From Inonotus obliquus (Eukaryota > Basidiomycota > Agaricomycetes > Hymenochaetales > Hymenochaetaceae): a stretch of DNA of 64,000 nt. Positions 1 to 8,322 of the stretch are shown one piece after another (within the stretch, counting starts at the first letter, position 1; the number at the start of each line of letters is the position of its first letter). A model generated the notes under the pieces. The model was given only the letters and a program-made list of their open reading frames with translations. It ran no database searches and was not told the DNA's origin. The stretch is taken from positions 2,480,001 to 2,544,000 of the forward strand of contig JAJHTX010000005.1 of the NCBI GenBank assembly GCA_032164295.1, given 5' to 3'. The translations under genes were made by a program, and so were the position numbers.

Positions 1-1061
1 ACATCAATGCTGTATTGCTGAATAATTGAAGCTTCAGTTCATATCTCTCAATACACAGAGGAGGTGAGTTACCCTGCCGGTTACCGAGTGCTCGCCCGTG
101 AAACGTTGGAACATGTTGTACGGATCAGAGTCGTACTTCCTGAACTCCTTCACAATGTCCTGACAAACATAGCTGTAATTCTCCTTAACCTTGCTCGCAA
201 CACGCAACTGATCCTCGGGCGGGATATTTGCAGTCTCACCGCGCTCACGCATGAGCGTCAGGACAAACTGCGTGATGTCACGCCCAGCGATGGGAATGTG
301 CTTAATAGCGCTACCAATTACATAACCCTCCGCGCATGGAATAACGTGGGTAACACCATCACCAGAGTCAATGACAGTGCCGGTCAGTGTCCGATCGGTG
401 ACCTTGTTTGATGACCATGACGCGGCTAAAGCAAGTACTGCTTGCACGGCAATGTATAAACCCTTGATGTTGAAAGACTCGAAGAATATCTCAGCGGTCT
501 GCTCGCGGTTCTCCGGAGCATTTAACGGTGGTTCCGTCTGCGTGATAGCGGTTTAGTAGCGCATAGATAAATAATAGCGATATACGTACGAGAAGGAAGT
601 AATGGTCCTCCGGTTCAGCACGCAAATACTTAAATATCGTCTGCTCCCAGTACCGTTCCATGTGATCCCAGTTGTCTATCATACCGTGACGAACTGGGTA
701 GTGCACGCCGTAGCCGGGTGTCTTTTGATTCGCGATAGCCTCATCTCCGATAAAGAAATCGAGGTCCTCCACTCCACGTTTGGAGGCAAGATTACCTGGC
801 TTTGATGGGATTGGCGGTCCGGCGCGAGTTGATTGAGCGGTAGCACCACCACGAGTGGCTATAGCGGTTGGGAAGACACTACGAATAATGAGGCAGCATT
901 TGGGGAAAGATACACGCTGCATTCAACTTACAATGATGGGTCCGAGTTGCCGGCGAAGCTGTGAACAATCAGAGCTTGAAATCTCCAGACATAGAGTATG
1001 CATACCCGATTTTTGAGAAACCTGTTCCATTGTCACTGATAATGGGGGCGAGCAGCGACAT
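1..1061 (-). CDS. ARP3: Actin-related protein 3 (Arp2/3 complex), 5' part
   Basis: Arp3 is the actin-like subunit that, with Arp2, nucleates branched actin filaments at cortical patches. Exons seen: 1061-1006, 958-932, 878-590 and 537-73, in phase. Exon 1 gives the nucleotide-binding loop [10 protein letters not shown]; exon 3 has [10 protein letters not shown] and the family signature [16 protein letters not shown]; exon 4 has ALAASW, the second phosphate loop [12 protein letters not shown] and [10 protein letters not shown]. The 279 codons present match the first two thirds of the roughly 420-residue family. After VTGR at position 73 a GTAACT donor opens an intron that runs off the window, so the 3' end is missing. 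Start at 1061 is chosen because it sits eight codons before the DNGTG loop. Recognition is by motif and is firm. Confidence 0.95.
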
Positions 1062-1537
1062 GATGTTTCGTGTGCAAAGTTACAAGTAAACAGCGCGAGC
1101 GCAGTACGGGTACTAAGGTAGGCACTGCGATGTTATCACGTCACGCTCCTCTCGGAGCTTTCCGAGAGACCGAACATCTCATATCTTTTCACATTTAAAT
1201 TCAACTTATGCTTCATCGACCACCACCAAGAAATTACCCCCCTTATGCTGTTTTTACTAAAGTAAGACCGTAATCTGGAATTCTTCAGAAGCTGTTATTT
1301 GGCTTGTCTTTCTCTGTCTCATGTCACTGTGTAATTCTTTGTGGTTTATGGATACTACGTCGCGTATAAATCAAAGTATCTCAACGCTAGGATTCAACGC
1401 TAGGATTCGATCAACTTCCTCTTGCCTCACAAGCCGACGTATCGGCTCGACGGCCGCATACTTCTTTTTACTTGAAATGCCATATCAGCCGGGATATTGG
1501 AAGTACGTATAGTCACTGACAACATACCTTCATCGAA
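1062..1537. other. Intergenic, ARP3 5' side / peptide gene 3' side
   Basis: 476 bp holding the ARP3 upstream region and the 3' side of the first peptide gene. Both neighbours are on minus. Short open frames here have no family resemblance. No repeat or RNA gene seen. Confidence 0.5.
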
Positions 1538-1702
1538 TCATGATGACGTGCGACAAGGGCAGACAACGGTTTCCGTCGGAGTGCCCGAAACCGTAATGGT
1601 CTCAACGATACAGATGTCTGGGCAAGGGTGTACAACCGGCTCGGGCGCAGCTGCTGCCACAGCGACGAGAGCGAGGACAGTAGCGATGAGGTACGAACGC
1701 AT
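1538..1702 (-). CDS. Small secreted cysteine peptide, member 1
   Basis: 54-residue single-exon ORF. Residues 3-19 form a hydrophobic signal peptide ending in an alanine run, with likely cleavage near residue 19. The mature part is about 35 residues with four cysteines at 27, 31, 48 and 50, giving C-x3-C and a terminal C-P-C followed by RTSS. The spacer is rich in Thr/Val. A GATAAAAG box lies about 60 bp upstream. A GTATGT donor occurs 10 bases after the stop, so the transcript may carry an intron in its 3' UTR, as in other members. Same plan as the ORFs at 2315, 2882, 3684, 4985, 6187, 6952 and 47357. Function unknown; an extracellular signalling or interaction peptide is only an inference. 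Confidence 0.7.
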   Translation of the reverse strand: MRSYLIATVLALVAVAAAAPEPVVHPCPDICIVETITVSGTPTETVVCPCRTSS

Positions 1703-1761
1703 AACTACTTTGGTGGGAGATTTTAGTTCGGAGACTGGTGACTAACAGCCTGCAAGTCCTC

Positions 1762-1769
1762 CTTTTATC
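1762..1769 (-). promoter_or_regulatory. TATA-like box of peptide member 1
   Basis: GATAAAAG read on minus, about 60 bp before the ATG at 1702. Position and sequence fit a core promoter. Confidence 0.45.
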
Positions 1770-2314
1770 CTCTTTGGATCCGTGACATCGATTATAGTAC
1801 CCGTACTTTCTTCACGAGCGGTCTCGTCGACCTTCTGGACTCGGACCGAGCTCATTCTGAATTTGAATCTGATATAGCACGGCCTGAAACACCAGTCTAA
1901 CGCTCGGTAGCGGCTTACCAGAGGGGCATCAACTTCAGCCGCAGCGATGTCCCATTGATACAAATAACTTGCGCCGTGATCGGCCTAAACGTACGCATTT
2001 CGGTCGCACCATCGGCAGATGCTAGAAGAGATGCGGTCCTGAATTGATTATTATGCAGAGACCGTGAATTTTGTTGGCGTGACATCCAGGCATTCAGTTC
2101 TTGTTTACATGGATACGGCAATCAAACTCAGGTAATGTTTTCCTAAACGAGTCTCGCCCTTCCAGTCAACACTGCCTACATCCGCTATTCCCGTTACTTT
2201 TGTCCCTTCGCCGCGATGATCGTAACGCATACGAATCGTATCGGCTTTCGGAGGAAGCCTATGCTAAGTTCCGCGAACATCTCAAACTCGAGAAACAGCA
2301 CCACTTACAGTCAG
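1770..2314. other. Intergenic between peptide members 1 and 2
   Basis: About 550 bp. Upstream region of member 1 and 3' side of member 2. A GTAAGT donor follows the member 2 stop at about 2308 and may start a 3' UTR intron. Nothing else supportable. Confidence 0.4.
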
Positions 2315-2485
2315 CTAGTCGCAGGCACATTGTCCACGCCCTGGGCTTGGATTACGTCTGAATATCCCATCTATATCTGTACAAGGCGGGCATTCGATCG
2401 GATCAGCAACTGAGGCTGCAGCGGCCGACACCACGATGGCGAAGACAAAGGCGGCGATGATTGATCTAAGGTTTGTAAACTGCAT
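2315..2485 (-). CDS. Small secreted cysteine peptide, member 2
   Basis: 56-residue single-exon ORF. Residues 9-26 are hydrophobic with an Ala-rich cleavage region, so a secreted precursor is expected. Four cysteines sit at 32, 35, 53 and 55: C-P-P-C then a terminal C-A-C-D. This is the divergent form of the family, with C-x2-C instead of C-x3-C and Asp replacing the usual terminal Pro. The spacer carries RR, a possible dibasic processing point. Six bases after the stop is a GTAAGT donor, like the intron that follows the last cysteine codons in members 6 and 7. Function unknown. Confidence 0.65.
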   Translation of the reverse strand: MQFTNLRSIIAAFVFAIVVSAAAASVADPIECPPCTDIDGIFRRNPSPGRGQCACD

Positions 2486-2881
2486 GTCTTCTTAGCGAGG
2501 TGGGTGTTTGTTCCTTTCACCATTTCACGCTGAGGCTTAAGTACCTTTCTCCATTACTGACGCTGTAGGCTGACTGCCATTCCGTCTCGTCCCCAACCGG
2601 AAACTTGTTTCAACAGTAATGCACTTGGGATTTACAATTTCGCTCGCTTCGGCGCAAGAATCAAACAAACATTCCGAACTTTCTACATTCCCCTAACTCT
2701 CTTGCAATTCTCCGTCACAGCTCTCTTTACTACTCTGGCTCCCTTCGAAGTTATGAACTAATTCTGAACTAAGGTAACTTAGTTCTGATTTAGGAAGTAC
2801 CGAGCATTGATCGGACTCACCTCACGAAACACCTCAATTGAAAGGATCCGCGCTCCCAAGCTCCCCGTGATTATCCGTCTT
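2486..2881. other. Intergenic between peptide members 2 and 3
   Basis: Upstream region of member 2 and 3' side of member 3. No coding or repeat signal seen. Confidence 0.4.
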
Positions 2882-3082
2882 CTACACTGGGCATAAGCAA
2901 CCCGTGCGTTTCTCATATTCAATTATCTCATCTCGTTTGATTGTAGCGCCGCCGCCCGGTAGAGGTGGGCAAGTACCCGTACACCCGGTGGGGATAGGCC
3001 TCCGAGCAGTAAGAATGTACGCATTAGTGAGTGCTACGGTGCCTGCAAGAATGCAGAGGACGGAGAAAAGTGCGAAGCGCAT
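2882..3082 (-). CDS. Small secreted cysteine peptide, member 3
   Basis: 66-residue single-exon ORF. Signal peptide residues 4-21 with cleavage likely near Asn20-Ala21. The mature peptide has four cysteines at 34, 38, 62 and 64: C-T-G-T-C, a longer spacer with a charged stretch (IKRDEIIEYEKR), then C-L-C-P-V. It keeps the C-x3-C...C-x-C-P plan but adds one residue after the proline. The spacer contains KR and KR pairs that could be processing sites. A canonical TATAAAA lies 71-77 bp upstream of the ATG. Function unknown. Confidence 0.72.
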   Translation of the reverse strand: MRFALFSVLCILAGTVALTNAYILTARRPIPTGCTGTCPPLPGGGATIKRDEIIEYEKRTGCLCPV

Positions 3083-3152
3083 TTCAATTCGAGTAAAAGA
3101 AGGTTGGACGCGGAAGAAATGTTCTGGAGAATCTAGTGGATTTCATGGGAGA

Positions 3153-3159
3153 TTTTATA
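3153..3159 (-). promoter_or_regulatory. TATA box of peptide member 3
   Basis: TATAAAA on minus, about 75 bp before the ATG at 3082, matching the spacing in the plus-strand members. Confidence 0.6.
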
Positions 3160-3683
3160 CGATGCAACACTCTTGCCAAGAAACTCCGTCCATCAGCACA
3201 AACAGCGCTCAGCCTCTGCGACAACGCCGGTACGGCTGTGGTGGCTTATAATCGCCCAAAAATAGTCTGACGTACAAAGACAGGGGAAGGACGGAGCAAG
3301 AAAACATAGGAACCATCATTTGTTTCCGCCCGCAGAATTCTTCCGGAGCTGTGCAAATCCAAGTCTAGAATGTGAACGACACGGAGTCATACGCTTTTTT
3401 TTGCGCGTCCAGTTTTGTTCGCCATACTCAAAACAGTACTCTGTATGTTTACTGGCCGCAACTGCGCTATGTCTCACGATGTTCAATTGATTACTCGTTT
3501 TCTCAATGATAATTCCTATTATAAGTAGGTATCCATCACTCTCAAGGACGTCCCCAGACTAGATACAACACTGCAGCATAATACATTCAACCAGCGGGAC
3601 TCAATCGTTATTGTAACCTGTCATGCTACATATCAGATCAAATCCCAAATGGTAAACCCAGAACTCTCACAGATTCATACTCT
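3160..3683. other. Intergenic between peptide members 3 and 4
   Basis: About 520 bp with a T-rich run near 3395. Holds the member 3 upstream region. No gene supported. Confidence 0.4.
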
Positions 3684-3854
3684 TCACGGACAGCCACAAC
3701 CGCACCCTGGCGGAAATCCACTTCTCACCGTCGTCGTCGTCGTTGCACATGCGTCGGGAGGGAGTGGGACACATGGCGGGCAGCCTCCGATGGGCGTGCT
3801 GGCTGCTAAGCTAGCAAGAGCAACGAGTACGGCAGAGAGGATGACAACTTTCAT
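3684..3854 (-). CDS. Small secreted cysteine peptide, member 4
   Basis: 56-residue single-exon ORF. Signal peptide residues 2-19, cleavage likely near Ala18-Ser19. Mature part: C-P-P-C at 25/28, an extra Cys at 36, five consecutive Thr encoded by a (ACG)5 microsatellite, then C-G-C-G-C-P at 51/53/55. With six cysteines it is the most cysteine-rich member, but it ends in C-x-C-P like the others. The ACG run is a likely length polymorphism. A TATAATC box lies about 60 bp upstream. Function unknown. Confidence 0.7.
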   Translation of the reverse strand: MKVVILSAVLVALASLAASTPIGGCPPCVPLPPDACATTTTTVRSGFPPGCGCGCP

Positions 3855-3910
3855 GGCTAGTTCTTTGGTTTGGTATGTTGTCCTGTTTCAACTGACCTCT
3901 AGCTTATGTA

Positions 3911-3917
3911 GATTATA
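3911..3917 (-). promoter_or_regulatory. TATA-like box of peptide member 4
   Basis: TATAATC on minus about 57-63 bp before the ATG at 3854. Confidence 0.4.
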
Positions 3918-4877
3918 GCACCGTCCAGAAAGCGGTGAAGCGGCTTTTTCAGAATAAGAGTGTTTCGACCCAAAGGCTCCGTACGGACATAATCGTTCAA
4001 ATGAGGACGACATCAAGCGAGCCTTGAAACTTCAAACGCAGTTCAGGTGATCCAACCATTCCGGGTCCCGCTAGCATTTAGTTCGAATTGAGTGCGAGCC
4101 GAACGAGTGGCATCCTGTCCGCAAAGGGCAAGCAAGATCATCTCAAACTCAGCAATGGAGTTGAGACCCAGAGGCAAAGAGTCACCGTCTCGGGATAGCC
4201 GACGAGCGGGATGATGCCGCGAAGTAACTCAGTCGCCAAAGGATTATCCGGAACTAGCTCTGCACGATGGCTTCGTCACTATGATCCGGAAGCACTGCGG
4301 ACAATAGTATTAATTCTCACAAGGAAGCGGCGTTCATGACCGTAGGGTAGGTACGTAAGCAGAGTCTCTTTGGTTCCTTGATAAAAATAGATCAGCCCGA
4401 CGGCACCGACAATTTCCAAATGTTCCAGGCACACTGTTCATTCCAATCAATTATCAATTACTCATATTTACTCAAATCGTCGTCGGTAGTCGGTGGATGA
4501 TGATGTACCGCTGATAGCACTTGGGCGCTGTGGATCTTGTGTTCAACAATGACCCGCGCAGGTCATAAATAACTGGCCGAGCCAATGAGCGTAGTTCTCC
4601 CAGTCGCGGGAGCTAGCGTATGATCACCCGAATGATTATTGTGAATTACTCCGGATGGGCGCGCGTTTCAATAACAGCGAGAGGCACGGTAACTGACTAG
4701 AACAGTACGGCTGCGGACTCAAAGTCTGGGAAAACCCCGATGTTCAACGCTGTCTTCGGTAGTCTGCTGTTTGTGTTCGGCGCAGTGCCTAGATGCCGCC
4801 TAGGAACAAACGTGTTGTGCCCGTCAAAAAACGGCAGAGCTCGCAGAAATCGTGAGTTACTCCAGGACTGTGCAGGG
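3918..4877. other. Divergent promoter spacer inside the peptide cluster
   Basis: About 960 bp separating the minus-strand peptide genes (members 1-4) from the plus-strand genes (members 5-7). No coding feature supported. It must contain the upstream controls of both arms. Confidence 0.45.
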
Positions 4878-4885
4878 TATAAAAG
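4878..4885 (+). promoter_or_regulatory. TATA box of peptide member 5
   Basis: TATAAAAG about 100 bp before the ATG at 4985. Confidence 0.6.
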
Positions 4886-4984
4886 AGAGGACTGAAAGCT
4901 GGAGAATGAGTTCAGTTCAAACTTCACTTACTGCTCAACCAAACAAAAAGCATTTCCAACTCATTCTTAGCCACTCGAATAACA

Positions 4985-5167
4985 ATGCGCGCTGCATCAA
5001 TCGCTCTCTCCGTCCTTGCTCTTGCTGCAAGCTTCGTAGCTGCCATCCCAGCCGACACTACGACTTCCGCTCCTCCAGCTGAGAGCTCACTCGTTTTCAG
5101 ATGCGACTTTGTATGCCCTCCCGGAGTGCACATCGGTTCCGAGGGAGGCATCTGCCACTGCCCTTGA
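4985..5167 (+). CDS. Small secreted cysteine peptide, member 5
   Basis: 60-residue single-exon ORF. Residues 3-20 are a clear signal peptide (cleavage near Ala19-Ala20); residues 22-36 are Thr/Ser/Pro/Ala-rich and may be a propeptide or O-glycosylated linker. The C-terminal 21 residues carry the four cysteines at 40, 44, 57 and 59: C-D-F-V-C, then terminal C-H-C-P-stop. A GTCAGT donor begins one base after the TGA and an ACAG acceptor follows at about 5221, so a 3' UTR intron is likely at the place where members 6 and 7 have an intron overlapping the stop. First of the plus-strand arm. Function unknown. Confidence 0.75.
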   Translation: MRAASIALSVLALAASFVAAIPADTTTSAPPAESSLVFRCDFVCPPGVHIGSEGGICHCP

Positions 5168-5221
5168 GGTCAGTAATCGCATAAAGTAAAACTCCTGAGA
5201 CGTTCTGACCGATCGCATACA

Positions 5222-6107
5222 GTCACTAACCCTGCCGTAATCAACGCCGTTTGACGGTATTGGTTGAGGAAGTGCTCAGTAGCAACCGTGAGGATTTCGT
5301 GACATCAATTGAGGGAACCATAGCTCACTGACAATGTAGAATTTTCTTGCATCATCGTATATATTGTAGCCTGCATAGGAATTCACGTTGCAGTAATAAT
5401 ATGTTCTGAAAAATATTGAGAGATTAGACATACACAATGATAATGACGATGTCAACGTTCCCAGCGGAGGTTGGCCCTCTTGGAGACTGTCAGTCTGCTG
5501 AGAGTATCCTGCCGTTTATTTCTCATCCCGTTCACGCTTGAGCCAGCTGTTGCCGATGTCGGCATTATTTTTTGAATCTAGCTGAATACTGCCCGAGCGG
5601 TGGGTTCACAGCATGTCATGATGTCACGGTAAATCTTTACATCATATTAGACGTTCACTTACTCTTTCGGACCTCTGAGGAGTAACCCACTTCGCCTTTA
5701 CGTTGTATTGTTGGCAGATCATTCGCCCTCAGATGGTGGCGGCAGCTAGTTGTCAGAGATCCTCAGTTCCTCTGCATTGTATGTCACCTAGCTTACTCAC
5801 CTAAAATTAACCTGGCATTCAGAGTTATGATATCTTTTCGGTTCATGTATCGCGTGCCGTCAATGTATCAGAAGTTTTCCGAATGGAGTGTGCCTGGAAC
5901 AATAGTTCTAACGTCTTCCCGGCAGGATCAATAGGCCCGCTATACGGGCTATGAGATCTACGATGAAGAAAAACAAAATTCGCGCCCAATTTTCGATTAA
6001 AACCTCACAGGGTGAGGAATAGCCGCAGATTATGGTTCCGCTCTACAGTGAGTTTAGAAACGGTTTTTTAGAATCTCCAATTGGGAAGATGACCTTGAGG
6101 TGAACAG
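5222..6107. other. Intergenic between peptide members 5 and 6
   Basis: About 890 bp, AT-rich. I searched it for another signal-peptide/CxCP ORF and found none. No RNA gene or repeat seen. Confidence 0.4.
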
Positions 6108-6115
6108 TATAAGAA
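6108..6115 (+). promoter_or_regulatory. TATA-like box of peptide member 6
   Basis: TATAAGAA, 79 bp before the ATG at 6187. Confidence 0.5.
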
Positions 6116-6186
6116 GGCTGAAGATTCGAACTTGACTATCAGCACTCACAAATCACTCCGATTAACACACACTCTGAACAACCACG

Positions 6187-6431
6187 ATGAAACTCACGTA
6201 CATCTCATTCTTGCTCGCCACCCTCTTCGCTGGAGCGGCTCTTTCCAGTCCCGACGCAACGACAACCATCGACTGCTCGGTCATCTGCCAGAACATTGGC
6301 AGCGGCGGTACAACGACTATCAGTACTGGTGATGGTCCGGTAATCTGTCACTGCCCGTAAGTGAGACTCATAACCGTCGTTTCTCAGTCGGACTGACTTA
6401 TTTCCGTAGGATCCAAACGATTGCGGCTTAG
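6187..6431 (+). CDS. Small secreted cysteine peptide, member 6 (two exons)
   Basis: Exon 6187-6356, intron 6357-6409 (GTAAGT..TAG), exon 6410-6431. Residues 3-20 are a signal peptide. Cysteines at 30, 34, 54 and 56: C-S-V-I-C, a Gly/Thr spacer, C-H-C-P. The splice donor overlaps an in-frame stop (CC|G TAA GT). Unspliced RNA therefore ends at C-H-C-P (57 residues), and spliced RNA continues with IQTIAA before TAG. Member 7 has the same arrangement with IQTTSA. Which product is made cannot be told from sequence, but two paralogs with matching 6-residue tails argue that splicing is real. Function unknown. Confidence 0.72.
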
Positions 6432-6859
6432 GGTGTTTTCATCCGATGATGAGAATGTAGAGATGGGGTAGAAGAAAAGTTATGTAACCACCCGCTCTGG
6501 CGGACCGAACCTGTATCAAATAGCTTTTCGGGATGAACAGAGCGTGCTGCTAAAAATACTTGAACTCTGGTGGATTCACGGTAGCTGATGCGACTTTCTA
6601 TTATTAGTGAGGAATATTAGATACCTGAAACGACCAGAAATGAATCCACGGTTCTTACCTAAACACCGCTGAAATCTCTAAACACACGTTGGAGGAAATA
6701 CACCGCTCACTGCTCGCTAAATAGAATAAAAAAGTACCAATTAAGTCCCGAAGCAGCAGCGTAAGATGGACATCGGAAGAATGTGCCTGTCACTTAAAAA
6801 ACGCACCTTTTGAGTCTCCGAGACGCCACGCTTTCGAGTTTGCCGAGGAAGAGATATCA
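6432..6859. other. Intergenic between peptide members 6 and 7
   Basis: About 430 bp; 3' flank of member 6 and upstream region of member 7. No gene seen. Confidence 0.4.
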
Positions 6860-6866
6860 TATAAAG
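6860..6866 (+). promoter_or_regulatory. TATA box of peptide member 7
   Basis: TATAAAG 92 bp before the ATG at 6952. Confidence 0.55.
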
Positions 6867-6951
6867 GCCCTGTAAAATGCAAGTAAGACTCAACACTTCC
6901 AACACCATCCAAAAAGCTGCACTGCTTTCTTGAATCTCCACGCTAGTCGCA

Positions 6952-7211
6952 ATGAAATTCACTTCCATGGCAGTCGTCTTCGCCGTATTCTTCGCCGGCA
7001 GCGCTGTTGCCGCTCCTTCTCCCCAGACAATTTTTGACCCATCGCATATCCAATGCAAATTCATTTGCCCAAACGCTGGCACAACAGCAACAGCTACTGC
7101 GACGAGCATCGAGACGACAGGCGTTGTGTGCCACTGCCCGTGAGTATCCAGATATTTTTGGTTTGAACCCAGCTAAACGCCGACAGTAGGATCCAAACCA
7201 CCTCTGCGTAA
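6952..7211 (+). CDS. Small secreted cysteine peptide, member 7 (two exons)
   Basis: Exon 6952-7139, intron 7140-7189 (GTGAGT..TAG), exon 7190-7211. Signal peptide residues 3-20. Cysteines at 35, 39, 60 and 62: C-K-F-I-C-P, an Ala/Thr-rich spacer, C-H-C-P. As in member 6 the donor contains the in-frame stop (CC|G TGA GT). Retention gives a 63-residue product ending C-H-C-P; splicing adds IQTTSA. Members 6 and 7 are neighbours in the same orientation and look like the most recent duplicates. Function unknown. Confidence 0.72.
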
Positions 7212-7626
7212 TCATTCGCACGAGCAGGCGAAGACATACCGAGGATGCAATAGAATGCTCTATATGAGATTGTTCCGTTGTTGTCGAGATGTAGATAAAC
7301 TGGATAGCGTATCCTTATATAATGCCCATGTACAATCACATAAGCGGTAGCAGAACACAAGGGGCAGCATTATACGGACGAGCAGAGGCAAGGTTGCTCA
7401 ACCAGAAGATTCGAGAATTACGGTGATAACTCTCAACATGGAGACTTCACGTCGGCACGGAGCCTCTGAGCCCCAGGAAAATGACGAGCAAATGGTTGAT
7501 ATGTACTGGGAAGGAATCTCGCTCCAACCATACTCCTCGAGAGCGAGACGATGTATTGATGAGTTTCTCCAGTGATACAAGTCAATGTACAGAAGATGGA
7601 TCAGCTAGGCGAAAGAACGTGAGGCT
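7212..7626. other. Convergent intergenic region
   Basis: 415 bp between the 3' ends of peptide member 7 (plus) and the LYR gene (minus); presumably 3' UTRs and polyadenylation signals. Nothing else seen. Confidence 0.4.
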
Positions 7627-8091
7627 TCATGTTGGACGTGACGCGTCCGATGGAGGGTCTGCAAGCGGTGGATACGACCGCCGCAGGTGTCGATATTTGC
7701 TCAGTTTTATCAGCGCGAGAGTTTCTACGCGATTCTGAGTAGAGAAGCGGATACACGAGAAATAGTACACACCATTGCGGATGAATTCTCCGAATTGCAG
7801 TGCCCGTTCGATATCTTCAGGATCAGTGAGGTTTCTGTTTTCTTCACTCGAAGAAAGCATTGGCGAGACCATTAGTGAAGGATGCCACCCTGCGCCCGAC
7901 CATAACTGACTTTCATACATTCTCCGCAACTTTCCATGGAAATCATATCTAATCAAAGTAGGAATAATGAGCAATGTCTCCAGGAGGAAAGTAAGACAAA
8001 GGACTCAAGATGGATCCGGGTAATCGCGTCCGAGTCTGCGTAGTTCTTTGTATAGCACGATGGCTCTTAATCGCGTCGCTGTCGTTGCCAT
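7627..8091 (-). CDS. LYR-family protein, ETFRF1/LYRM5-like
   Basis: Exons 8091-8009, 7948-7919, 7846-7773 and 7724-7627 give 94 residues. The family marks appear in order: LYKELRRLGRDYP (LYR motif plus GRDYP), FHGKLRR, ENRNLTDPEDIERALQFGEF, and a tail ending LIKLSKYRHLRRSYPP. Vertebrate ETFRF1/LYRM5 shows the same GRDYP...GEF...KYR plan and acts in the mitochondrial matrix on electron-transfer flavoprotein. The first intron junction is odd: the only phase-compatible donor reads TTGAGT where GTGAGT is expected (8008-8003). A canonical donor would lie beyond an in-frame TGA. Either a base change has damaged splicing or the intron is non-canonical. Third-exon acceptor is the least certain boundary. 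Confidence 0.75.
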
Positions 8092-8322
8092 TGAGACTCG
8101 CGGAGGATGGAGGCGTCGGTATCGCGGTGACTGGTGACTGGTACACGTGATATCGTGGTGACGTAGCGTGACGCGGGTTTATGTTGGTAGCCGGCAGCCT
8201 AGATGACGTCCATCCTGAATTGGTCACTGCGGTAGCGGAGGGTAGCGGTAGTTTTGATCTCACACTTTCACCTCGCCACTCAATTTCAAGACTTTCTTCA
8301 TACCCTTTGAACTCTGTCAGGC

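Noticed and set aside
1538..7211. Peptide cluster as mating pheromone precursors
   Set aside because: Basidiomycete pheromones end in a CaaX box and lack a signal peptide; these have signal peptides and end C-x-C-P.
1538..7211. Peptide cluster as hydrophobins
   Set aside because: Hydrophobins need eight cysteines in a fixed pattern and about 100 residues; these have four to six Cys in about 60.
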